A DNA stretch of 26,760 nucleotides from Candidatus Nomurabacteria bacterium (GTDB lineage Bacteria > Patescibacteriota > Minisyncoccia > Phycocordibacterales > UBA1006), in assembly GCA_943357975.1 (NCBI GenBank), contig CALRGS010000004.1:1-26760 (forward strand). Direction: 5' to 3'. The position numbers and the translations under genes were made by a program. Within the stretch, counting starts at the first letter, position 1, and the number at the start of each line of letters is the position of its first letter. Below the pieces are notes generated by a model. The model saw only the letters and a program-made list of their open reading frames with translations. It was not told the DNA's origin and searched no databases. Of the stretch, positions 14,805 to 20,616 are shown one piece after another.

Positions 14805-15615
14805 GTAGCTTGTAGTCACCTACAGACGTCCGTTTGAGGCTTATAATACAAGCCCCAATTCCCAATTTCTGACCCAATTCATGTACAATTCCACGAATAT
14901 AGGTACCCCCTGAAACCTCTACGGTAAAAAGCACCAAGGTGATTCTTTCCTTCTCTTTAAGAGAGGGTCGCACGCCGAAGGCGGCTGGGAGAGTACACCA
15001 AGCCTTAATAGTTTCTTCTTGTCTAAAATCACCTGTAACTTTTTTGATATTTCCAGTAACCTCTTGGACCAATTCCTCTATTGCAATGGATGCCATACAA
15101 ATATTTGAAATACTTTTTACGGCCACCGTCTGTGTAGGAATTTCCAAACCTTCAAGTCCACCCTCACGAGCAATTGTGTGCATCTGCTTGCCGTTAATAG
15201 TTTTTGAGGAATATGGGGGGTATTTTTGAGAGAAGGTACCTATGAATTTAGCGAGCATCGTCCTCACCCGGCCGACTTCGTCTTGCTTTGCACAAGTGTC
15301 CCCTTGCACCCTCTCCACTATCGTGGAGAGGGTTCCAGTAGGGAGTCCTAATACATCATACGTATCAGTTTCAATTCCAAGAATCGCTGTGCATTCATAT
15401 GTTTTTGGTAATTTAAGAAACTCATCTTTTCTATGCACCATATCCCCTGCAAGGACAACCAACACCCCGCTTGCCATAGGATCAAGGCGTCCGGCATAGG
15501 TCATTTTTTTAGTTTGATATTCTGAATGTGATTCCTTGAATCTATTGATGCATTCCAGGGGTGTTTCACCCACTTGTTTATCCAGTATTAAAATATCACC
15601 CAATTTCTCGATCAT
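14794..15615 (-). CDS. truB: tRNA pseudouridine-55 synthase TruB with palindromic insert
   Basis: TruB converts U55 of the tRNA T loop to pseudouridine. The 273-residue protein starts at ATG 15615; the open frame runs further upstream but would cross the infC promoter and start. Motifs: GDILILDKQVGETPLE at the start, AGRLDPMASGVLVVLAGD with the catalytic Asp, the region QKYPPYSSKTINGKQMHTIA and the C-terminal VSGGTYIRGIVHELGQKLG. Between DTYDVLG and the RVRTMLAKF helix lies a segment that fits a nucleic-acid palindrome better than a protein domain: an 11-bp inverted repeat at 15308-15333 read in frame. It seems to add about 15-20 residues to a loop. The gene is divergent from infC. Confidence 0.92.
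   Translation of the reverse strand: MIEKLGDILILDKQVGETPLECINRFKESHSEYQTKKMTYAGRLDPMASGVLVVLAGDMVHRKDEFLKLPKTYECTAILGIETDTYDVLGLPTGTLSTIVERVQGDTCAKQDEVGRVRTMLAKFIGTFSQKYPPYSSKTINGKQMHTIAREGGLEGLEIPTQTVAVKSISNICMASIAIEELVQEVTGNIKKVTGDFRQEETIKAWCTLPAAFGVRPSLKEKERITLVLFTVEVSGGTYIRGIVHELGQKLGIGACIISLKRTSVGDYKLLDK
15308..15333. repeat. Palindromic repeat element inserted in frame in truB
   Basis: Perfect 11-bp arms ACCCTCTCCAC and GTGGAGAGGGT enclose the 4-nt loop TATC. About 45 nt away CCTCACCCGG (from 15262) may mark the other end, giving an element of about 70-75 nt. Arms of this kind with a GGGTGAGG tail are familiar from intergenic REP/MITE-like repeats, from memory. Confidence 0.6.
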
Positions 15616-15617
15616 GC

Positions 15618-15645
15618 TTGCAGAATAGCATAAAATACGTATAAT
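15618..15645. promoter_or_regulatory. Overlapping divergent promoters of truB and infC
   Basis: For infC, TTGCAG (15618-15623) and TATAAT (15640-15645) are 16 nt apart. On the minus strand TGC-TATTCT (15622-15630) is an extended -10 for truB, whose ATG follows after 6 nt. The infC -35 overlaps the truB -10, so the two should compete for polymerase. Confidence 0.7.
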
Positions 15646-15655
15646 GAGGGTCTTA

Positions 15656-16186
15656 ATGAGTAAATTAGACAAGATCAAAATCAATGACGCTATCCGGTCC
15701 GCAGAAGTTCGAGTGATTTCTGACGATCTGGGAAACCTCGGTGTCATGAGTACTCGCGATGCGATTAAAAAAGCCAAGGAGTTAGGACTCGACCTTATCG
15801 AGATCTCTCCGGACGCTATGCCCCCTGTAGCCAAGATTATGGACTATGGGAAATTTCAGTATACCCAAAGTAAGAAACAAAAGGAGATCAAGGTGAAGAC
15901 CAAGGCGGCCTCTGCTGCAGGTGAAGTAAAGAATGTTCAGATCAAAATGGGTACAGGAGAAGGAGATATTGCCATCAAGGCTAAAAAGGTGGATGAATGG
16001 CTTACGGACGGATCACGAGTAAAAGTAGAGCTTTTCCTCAAAGGACGGTCTAAGTACATGGACAAGAAGTTCCTCCAAGAGCGCCTTGAACGTATCATTA
16101 AATTCATTACGGTTCCCCATAGAATGGTAGATGGGTTCAAAGATAGCCCTAAAGGGATTGTAGTTACCCTCGAAAAGCAAAAGTAG
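15656..16186 (+). CDS. infC: Translation initiation factor IF-3
   Basis: IF-3 binds the 30S subunit and checks start-codon pairing. The 176-residue protein has the N-terminal domain KINDAIRSAEVRVISDDLGN with GLDLIEISPDAMPPVAKIMD, a Lys-rich linker (about 66-85), and the C-terminal domain with VKNVQIKMGTGEGDI, RVKVELFLKGR and a final KDSPKGIVVTLEKQ. ATG 15656 is chosen over ATG 15644, because the latter overlaps the TATAAT box and would lie upstream of the transcription start. The start is a plain ATG rather than the rare AUU used for autoregulation in Escherichia coli. A short hairpin separates it from rpmI-rplT, which keep the usual order. Confidence 0.95.
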   Translation: MSKLDKIKINDAIRSAEVRVISDDLGNLGVMSTRDAIKKAKELGLDLIEISPDAMPPVAKIMDYGKFQYTQSKKQKEIKVKTKAASAAGEVKNVQIKMGTGEGDIAIKAKKVDEWLTDGSRVKVELFLKGRSKYMDKKFLQERLERIIKFITVPHRMVDGFKDSPKGIVVTLEKQK

Positions 16187-16206
16187 CCCCCAGAAGGGCT
16201 CTTTTT
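16185..16206 (+). terminator. Short terminator or attenuator after infC
   Basis: AGCCC pairs with GGGCT over a 6-nt loop, then CTTTTT. The stem starts in the stop codon. The rpmI -35 begins two nt after the T run. Confidence 0.6.
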
Positions 16207-16207
16207 G

Positions 16208-16236
16208 TTGACATATATCATTATTTTTGCTACACT
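16208..16236 (+). promoter_or_regulatory. Promoter TTGACA-17-TACACT of rpmI-rplT
   Basis: TTGACA (16208-16213) and TACACT (16231-16236) are 17 nt apart, with TGC directly before the -10. The ATG at 16247 follows after 10 nt, leaving a leader of about 3-4 nt, with no room for an L20-type autoregulatory leader. Confidence 0.8.
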
Positions 16237-16246
16237 CCCCAAACGT

Positions 16247-16435
16247 ATGAAAACGAACAAATCCTACACGAAACGGATTACTATCACTAAAAATGGAAAG
16301 TTGAAGACTCGAGCTCCGGGTATCAACCACTTTAATGCTAAAAAAAGTCGTTCAAGTCAGTTGAATGCTAAGGTGAAAAATGACTTCCCTATTAGCAATA
16401 AATCAAAAGCACGCTTCCTTCCAGGATTGGTTTAA
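16247..16435 (+). CDS. rpmI: Ribosomal protein bL35
   Basis: This 62-residue, strongly basic protein reads MKTNKSYTKRITITKNGKLK at the start and SKARFLPGLV at the end. KTNKSYTKRI corresponds to the family's KTxKSxxKRF, and NHFNAKKS to the conserved NHFNxKKS-like segment. ATG 16247 is used since the longer frame from 16205 would read through the promoter. It is a large-subunit protein, placed between infC and rplT as in most bacteria. A 21-nt gap without Shine-Dalgarno separates it from rplT. Confidence 0.93.
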   Translation: MKTNKSYTKRITITKNGKLKTRAPGINHFNAKKSRSSQLNAKVKNDFPISNKSKARFLPGLV

Positions 16436-16456
16436 TTAGTTTAATTATTACATTAT

Positions 16457-16801
16457 ATGTCACGAGTAAAACGAGGTACATCTGCATTAAAACGACGAAA
16501 GAGTGTCCTCAAGGACGCTAAGGGTTTTCGTTTTGGACGATCACGCAAGGAAAAGGATGCTAAGGTAGCACTTCGAAAAGCTGGAGTCTACGCCTTCGCT
16601 CACCGCAAGGACAAGAAGTCAGAATTCCGAGGACTTTGGATGGTACGCTTGAACGCTGCTCTCCGACCGCTTGGATTCTCATTCTCTAAGTTTATGGGGG
16701 CTTTCAAAAAGAAAAACTTCGATGTAAACCGAAAAATGTTGTCTGAAATCGCTCACAACTCTCCTGCCTCATTCGAACGAATTATTGCTCAGGTTAAATA
16801 A
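16457..16801 (+). CDS. rplT: Ribosomal protein bL20
   Basis: L20 is a primary 23S rRNA-binding protein needed early in 50S assembly. The 114-residue protein has the family features: SRVKRGTSALKRRKSVLKDA near the start, FRFGRSRKEKDAKVALRKAG in the basic helix, FRGLWMVRLNAALRPLGFSF in the globular part and a last helix ending SFERIIAQVK. Its length is normal. It is co-transcribed with rpmI, and the bidirectional terminator at 16812-16846 follows. The usual repression by L20 on the infC-rpmI leader is not evident because the leader is almost absent. Confidence 0.96.
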   Translation: MSRVKRGTSALKRRKSVLKDAKGFRFGRSRKEKDAKVALRKAGVYAFAHRKDKKSEFRGLWMVRLNAALRPLGFSFSKFMGAFKKKNFDVNRKMLSEIAHNSPASFERIIAQVK

Positions 16802-16811
16802 ATAGGTACTA

Positions 16812-16846
16812 TAAAATCCGCCTCATCGGCGGATTTTATTTTTTCT
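16812..16846. terminator. Bidirectional terminator between rplT and the SLOG gene
   Basis: TAAAATCCGCC (16812-16822) pairs with GGCGGATTTTA (16828-16838), followed by a T run on the plus strand. The 3' arm holds the stop codon of the convergent minus-strand gene. Confidence 0.92.
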
Positions 16847-17405
16847 CTCGTTCTTTTTTAACTACTGCAATCAACTGCTCTATCAACCGATTCGGGTCTT
16901 TATCAAATACAATGTTGTCATGAGGTCGTTCAATATCACGAGCCATGATATCACGAAGGAGCTCCACCGTGTCCCATGCACCCTCTAGGATCCCAATTGG
17001 CTTTCGTTCCTGGAATGCCACCGTAAACTCATGAATGGTTCCAATGCGTCCACAACCGAAGATTATGGCATCACTTGATCTCATTAATAGGAGGTCTGAT
17101 CCTGCATACCCAAATCCGGTATACACAATCACATCAAGGTTATCTGTCGGCAAGCGATACACATTTTCATGTTCATAGAGGTTTGCAGCCGGAGAAAATC
17201 CAACCGTCATCCCCCCTGCATTTTTTGCACCACGTGCAGCCCACATTGGAAATCCAGCAACCGCACTACTGGTTGCAACACATCCATGAGACGCAATTTC
17301 TGCTCCAAGTTTTTCTGCCATATCTAATGCATCAACTCCGCAGTGCGAAGTTTCTCGTGCACCTGAAACACAAATTTTAATGGGAAGGTCTGTAGACTTT
17401 TTCAT
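16836..17405 (-). CDS. SLOG/LOG-like nucleotide-binding protein
   Basis: This 189-residue protein begins at ATG 17405, 6 nt after a TATAAT; the open frame continues upstream through the terminator and is rejected. It has a Rossmann-like start KICVSGARETSH, then LGAEIASHGCVATSSAVAGF and a region GCGRIGTIHEFTVAFQERKP, which aligns with the PGGxGTxxE motif of LOG (lysine decarboxylase-like) and related SLOG proteins, with PGG replaced by GCG. LOG enzymes cut cytokinin nucleotides; other SLOG proteins bind nucleotides, NAD-derived signals or DNA (DprA). The changed motif makes the LOG reaction uncertain. Conserved hypothetical proteins of the TIGR00725 type are the closest match I recall. Confidence 0.75.
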   Translation of the reverse strand: MKKSTDLPIKICVSGARETSHCGVDALDMAEKLGAEIASHGCVATSSAVAGFPMWAARGAKNAGGMTVGFSPAANLYEHENVYRLPTDNLDVIVYTGFGYAGSDLLLMRSSDAIIFGCGRIGTIHEFTVAFQERKPIGILEGAWDTVELLRDIMARDIERPHDNIVFDKDPNRLIEQLIAVVKKEREKK

Positions 17406-17411
17406 GTGTTT

Positions 17412-17417
17412 ATTATA
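17412..17417 (-). promoter_or_regulatory. -10 box of the SLOG gene
   Basis: TATAAT on the minus strand lies 6 nt before the ATG. A weak -35 (TTCGCT, 17-nt spacing) falls in the stem of the upstream terminator, so terminator and promoter overlap. Confidence 0.6.
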
Positions 17418-17431
17418 ACTTGAAACAACAA

Positions 17432-17460
17432 AAAAGCGAACAAGGTTACTGTTCGCTTTT
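17432..17460 (-). terminator. Terminator of the hypothetical gene at 17482-17997
   Basis: Perfect 11-bp arms AAAAGCGAACA (17432-17442) and TGTTCGCTTTT (17450-17460) enclose a 7-nt loop, with T-rich sequence downstream on the minus strand. Confidence 0.85.
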
Positions 17461-17481
17461 ACTTCTCCAAAAATTAAATTA

Positions 17482-17997
17482 CTAACGGGCGGTAGTGAGT
17501 AATGATCCACCACTATCAGCAACTCCTATTTTCCAGCCGGCATTCTCCAGTAATCTTTCGAACGACTTGTCAGGCTTTGTAGGGAAAAATTGCTTCAGAT
17601 CTTCAAGGCTGGTTAATTTAACGCCCAAGCCATCTGAAAGTTCTTCAATATTTTTCGAAAGAAGCTTCTCATCAATAACGCGAACACCTTTTTGAACCTG
17701 AGCATTAATGAACACCATCAAGTTCGTAATTAATTGTGTTGTAGCCAGAGCCTCTTTTTCTGTTCTGGCAGCATTTGGACGCTCCACAAAGTTAAAGGCA
17801 CCGGAATTTTCCGAAATATCCCAGCCGTGTCTTTCAAACAGGTCTTTTATGCGCCATTTGAAATCATCGGGGAATTCACCGGTTAAAGCAATACTTCTTT
17901 TTCCTGCTTGCAAATCCTTGTTAATCTCCTCAATAATTTGGTTTGCTCTGTAATCTTCACTTGCAAAGGATTCTTCTGGTGTTACCGGAGTCTTCAT
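17482..17997 (-). CDS. Hypothetical soluble helical protein
   Basis: I do not recognise this 171-residue protein. It has no signal or membrane segment. Two similar stretches, RIKDLFERHGWDISENSGAF (about 49-68) and SFERLLENAGWKIGVADSGG (about 145-164), share an F-E-R-x2-6-G-W-x-I pattern and may be a duplicated small alpha-beta unit, perhaps an RNA- or peptide-binding module. The middle is helical (EKEALATTQLITNLMVFINA). It has its own strong promoter embedded in a 28-bp palindrome and its own terminator, so it is probably regulated on its own. The leader is about 30 nt, longer than in most genes of this window. Confidence 0.65.
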   Translation of the reverse strand: MKTPVTPEESFASEDYRANQIIEEINKDLQAGKRSIALTGEFPDDFKWRIKDLFERHGWDISENSGAFNFVERPNAARTEKEALATTQLITNLMVFINAQVQKGVRVIDEKLLSKNIEELSDGLGVKLTSLEDLKQFFPTKPDKSFERLLENAGWKIGVADSGGSLLTTAR

Positions 17998-18031
17998 TTT
18001 TAAATTGGTTTTATTTTTTGAATATTCCGAA

Positions 18032-18062
18032 ACAGCATAGCATTTAAATGCTATGCTGTCAA
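18032..18062 (-). promoter_or_regulatory. Promoter TTGACA-17-TATGCT embedded in a perfect 28-bp palindrome
   Basis: 18032-18059 is a perfect palindrome (arm ACAGCATAGCATTT). On the minus strand TTGACA (18057-18062) and TATGCT (18034-18039) are 17 nt apart, so the dyad covers the whole promoter. The -10 is preceded by TGC. This layout suits a dimeric repressor; it could also be a hairpin at the end of the upstream gene, but no T run follows. Confidence 0.7.
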
Positions 18063-18071
18063 GTTCACGTG

Positions 18072-19445
18072 TTAGAAAAATAACTCTACCTTCTCCGCTT
18101 CGCTTGGTGCCACGGCGTGCACCCCCACTTGATCCCGCAATCGCTGCGCAAGGAACATTTGTGACTTCGTTTCACCCATCACACAAAATACTTCCTCAAT
18201 ATTACTTTTGATCGCATCCACAAATTCTACGAGCTGATCAGATCCTTTGTGTCCTGAATATCCAGAAATTGTGTCTACATGGCAATTTACATCAACCACA
18301 TCTCGTCCAATAGTTACTGTTTTTGCACCCTCTTGAAATCTACGTCCCAAGGTGTTTACGGCTTGATACCCAACAAGTAGCAGTGTCGCACGAGATTCGC
18401 TTGCATGGCGACGCGCATGATGAATAATACGTCCTCCGTTCATCATTCCTGACCCTGCAATGATAATCTTTGGATCTGGAGCCTCATTAATCGCCTTAGA
18501 CTCGTCTCGAGTTTCTGTAGTAATGAGTCCTGGGCAATTAAAAATATCGTAGGTCTTTGCAAGGTCGCGAGCTTCTTTGTTCAAGAAATCAATATGCTTA
18601 CGGTACACTTCAGTAATTTTAATTGCTAATGGCGAATCAAGGTAAATAGGAAGCTTAGGAACTCGTCCTTCTTCGATTAACTGATCCAACTCGAACAGTA
18701 CTTCTTGAGTACGTTCAAGCGAAAACGAAGGGATCATTAATGTTCCGTGATTTTTCACCGTGTCCTGGATGACCCGTGCCAAATGGTCGCGGCGATCGTC
18801 TTTATCATCATGATTTCGATCACCATAAACCGATTCCATGAGGAGGAAGTGTGGCTGCTCAGAAACTTCCGTGTCTCGCAAAAGAGGTGTTGGAGTATTT
18901 CCAAGGTCTCCTGTACACAATAATTTTTTGCCTTTAAAATTAAACTCCATCATAGCAGAACCCAACACATGCCCAGCATCGTACATTTTTACAGATAGAT
19001 CTGGAGTAAGGGCAATCAGATCATGATACGGAATTATTTTCCACTGACTCATAGCCTGCGCAATATCAGACTCTTCGTATAAATTTTCTACTCCACGAAT
19101 TTTCGCATCATCCTCAAGGAGTCCGATAGCGTCCTCGAACATAAGCCTTGAAATATCTCGGGTTGGTTCCGTTGAATAAATTGGACCACGAAAACCGTCC
19201 TTCACCAATTTAGGAATTTTACCAATATGGTCCGAGTGTGAATGGGTCACAAACAAGGCATCAATACTTGTAGGATCGTATAAAAAAGGCACCCAGTTTT
19301 TATCTTCGTTCTTTTGTTCTCCTTGATGCATACCACAGTCAACAAGGATTCTTTTGTTATCTATTTCAAGTAAAAAGTTGGCTCCGGTTACTTCTCCTGC
19401 GGCTCCGTAAAATGTTATGTATGCGTAGTGTTGTTTTTCTGCCAT
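18072..19445 (-). CDS. Metallo-beta-lactamase / beta-CASP ribonuclease
   Basis: This 457-residue protein shows the complete set of beta-CASP nuclease motifs: THSHSDHIG (His68, His70, Asp72, His73) for zinc binding, GHVLGSAM (motif 3), CTGDLGN (motif 4), MESVYGDR (motif A), AGSGMMNGGRIIHH (motif B) and a final SGYSGH with the last His (motif C). Such YSH1/CPSF-like enzymes act as RNA endo- or 5'-exonucleases in mRNA decay and processing. The length suits the family's short bacterial form. It overlaps the upstream YjdF-like gene by 31 nt, so both are in one transcript. A housekeeping RNA turnover role is likely; the exact RNA substrate is unknown. Confidence 0.9.
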   Translation of the reverse strand: MAEKQHYAYITFYGAAGEVTGANFLLEIDNKRILVDCGMHQGEQKNEDKNWVPFLYDPTSIDALFVTHSHSDHIGKIPKLVKDGFRGPIYSTEPTRDISRLMFEDAIGLLEDDAKIRGVENLYEESDIAQAMSQWKIIPYHDLIALTPDLSVKMYDAGHVLGSAMMEFNFKGKKLLCTGDLGNTPTPLLRDTEVSEQPHFLLMESVYGDRNHDDKDDRRDHLARVIQDTVKNHGTLMIPSFSLERTQEVLFELDQLIEEGRVPKLPIYLDSPLAIKITEVYRKHIDFLNKEARDLAKTYDIFNCPGLITTETRDESKAINEAPDPKIIIAGSGMMNGGRIIHHARRHASESRATLLLVGYQAVNTLGRRFQEGAKTVTIGRDVVDVNCHVDTISGYSGHKGSDQLVEFVDAIKSNIEEVFCVMGETKSQMFLAQRLRDQVGVHAVAPSEAEKVELFF

Positions 19446-19801
19446 GTAGATGTAAATGCAATTATTATGAATGCGCCAAGTATAGCACAGAGGACGTCAA
19501 ATACTGTGTCCCACGCCCCACCAAACCCAACGTATGCTGGCCACCATACATGCCCCAGTCGTTCAAATAATTCCCAAGAAACCCCAACCACTAATGCCAG
19601 TATTGGAATCATTACCCCCCTTTTCTTTTGGGTCACTGCATATCCAAAAAACGCCACACTCATGCCTCCAATGATGTGGAGGAGGCTGTCGTACCACCAG
19701 AAAATATAGTAAAAGCTCAGTTTCGTAGCCATTACATGCAATAAAAATACCAGGCAGACTATTCCCAGGAAAGCAGCAAGGTTTTTGGCGCGACTTGTCA
19801 T
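19415..19801 (-). CDS. YjdF/DUF2238-like membrane protein
   Basis: This 128-residue protein has four transmembrane helices. The motifs YYIFWWYDSLLHIIGGMSVA (Asp, His and double Gly), VVGVSWELFERLGHVW and AWDTVFDVLCAILGA match the DxxLHxxGG, WE-x-xE and DTxxDxxxxxxGA pattern I recall for the YjdF/DUF2238 family; function is unknown, but the acidic and His residues suggest a membrane enzyme or metal site. The ATG at 19801 follows a TATACT by 6 nt, so the transcript should be leaderless; the TTG at 19819 lies upstream of that -10 and is rejected. The end overlaps the beta-CASP nuclease gene by 31 nt. Whether the two proteins cooperate is open. Confidence 0.72.
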   Translation of the reverse strand: MTSRAKNLAAFLGIVCLVFLLHVMATKLSFYYIFWWYDSLLHIIGGMSVAFFGYAVTQKKRGVMIPILALVVGVSWELFERLGHVWWPAYVGFGGAWDTVFDVLCAILGAFIIIAFTSTWQKNNTTHT

Positions 19802-19827
19802 GGTGTGAGTATACCTCAAATTCCATC

Positions 19828-19850
19828 AAAAAACCCGCCTCATGGCGGAT
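19828..19850 (-). terminator. Terminator of the orphan ncRNA
   Basis: On the minus strand ATCCGCC pairs with GGCGGGT over the loop ATGA, followed by six T. There is no upstream reading frame between it and ndk, so it ends a non-coding transcript. Confidence 0.85.
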
Positions 19851-19987
19851 GTTTTGGTAGTCCTTGCACTCGTAAAAGAATCTGACAACATCGTTAAAGA
19901 TGGTTGTCTTGAGCACTGCCCCACGGGGTAATGCTACGCAGATTCCCTAAAAGAATTTGTTCAGAAATCTTTTTCGATACAAGAACT
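19828..19987 (-). ncRNA. Candidate structured ncRNA of about 160 nt, possibly 6S-like
   Basis: Between ndk and the YjdF-like gene the minus strand has an extended -10 (TGC-TATAAT), no usable reading frame, and a strong terminator. The predicted 5' end (19987) coincides with the start of a long closing stem: AGTTCTTG pairs with CAAGGACT (19859-19866), continuing through TATCG with CGAGTG, then an A run with TCTTTT, then TCTG with CAGA. Inside are an apical hairpin (AGCATT with AGTGCT around CCC-CGTG-GGG) and, on the 3' side, a hairpin GACAAC-ATC with GAT-GTTGTC. A long closing stem, open middle with a 3'-side hairpin, and apical stem resemble 6S RNA. No SRP, tmRNA or RNase P signature was seen. 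The family is uncertain; the transcript itself is well supported. Confidence 0.62.
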
Positions 19988-19993
19988 AGATTC

Positions 19994-20002
19994 ATTATAG
20001 CA
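19994..20002 (-). promoter_or_regulatory. Extended -10 promoter of the orphan ncRNA
   Basis: Minus strand TGC-TATAAT, with no clear -35 at 17 nt (a TTGCAC lies 15 nt upstream). The start predicted 7 nt downstream is exactly the first paired base of the RNA's closing stem. Confidence 0.7.
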
Positions 20003-20025
20003 TGTTTTTGAAATGTGCAAATTGT

Positions 20026-20547
20026 TTATTTTTTCACAATTTTCTGAGAAGAAAGGTCGTGCACTGATTCATAATCAAAGACCTCCTCTGGAGTGAACCA
20101 TAGGGCAATTTCCTGGTTTGCTTCTTCAATATTTCCAGATGCATGCACGATATTGTGTAAACCATACTGATTATCATCAGAAAATCCATAGTTCATATGA
20201 GCATAATCCCCTCGGATCGTTCCTGGGTTTGCAGACTTTGGCTCTGTAGAGCCTACCATTTTTCGAACGATTTCTACAGCTTTTACCCCCTCAAGGACAA
20301 GCGCGATCACTGGACCGTCTTTCATCATCGCAACAGTATTCTTAAACACTGTCTCGCCGTGGCGCGAGATGACAGTACCAATTGTTTCATAATGATGATG
20401 AAATTGTTCATCTGTAGGTGTAAGCATTTTAAGCCCTGAAATCTTTAGCCCTACTCGTTCAAAACGAGTAAGAATTTCTCCAACTATAGCTCGCTGTAAA
20501 GCGTGTGGCTTATAGATAACTAGTGTCTTTTCTATATGATTATTCAT
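20026..20547 (-). CDS. ndk: Nucleoside diphosphate kinase
   Basis: NDK moves the terminal phosphate of ATP to other nucleoside diphosphates through a phospho-His. The 173-residue protein begins MNNHIEKTLVIYKPHALQRA, with KPHA in place of the usual KPDA, and has GTVISRHGETVFKN, NPGTIRGDYAH and the active-site segment LHNIVHASGNIEEA, with His135 as catalytic residue (family HGSD becomes HASG). It is about 25-30 residues longer than typical NDK, with an insertion in the middle and a longer C-terminus. ATG 20547 is used; upstream frame sequence to 20592 crosses the terminator region. A TATAGT about 30 nt upstream may be its -10. The orphan ncRNA follows on the same strand under its own promoter. 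Confidence 0.92.
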   Translation of the reverse strand: MNNHIEKTLVIYKPHALQRAIVGEILTRFERVGLKISGLKMLTPTDEQFHHHYETIGTVISRHGETVFKNTVAMMKDGPVIALVLEGVKAVEIVRKMVGSTEPKSANPGTIRGDYAHMNYGFSDDNQYGLHNIVHASGNIEEANQEIALWFTPEEVFDYESVHDLSSQKIVKK

Positions 20548-20582
20548 AGGATATTCGTTAATTAATGAACCACCACTATACC

Positions 20583-20613
20583 AAAAAACCACTGGGTTTA
20601 CCAGTGGTTTTTT
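20583..20613 (-). terminator. Terminator of the GWIN surface protein gene
   Basis: Perfect 13-bp arms AAAAAACCACTGG and CCAGTGGTTTTTT surround a 5-nt loop, 3 nt after the stop codon of the minus-strand gene at 20617. Confidence 0.92.
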
Positions 20614-20616
20614 GTG

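Noticed and set aside
15616..15834. N-terminal extension of TruB by 73 codons.
   Set aside because: It would start inside infC and cross the infC promoter; normal TruB begins near MIEKLGDILILDK.
19828..19987. SRP RNA, tmRNA or RNase P RNA as identity of the orphan RNA.
   Set aside because: None of their conserved motifs (the SRP GGAAGG/AGCAG loop, a tmRNA T arm and tag frame, the RNase P GAGGAAAGTCC block) was found.
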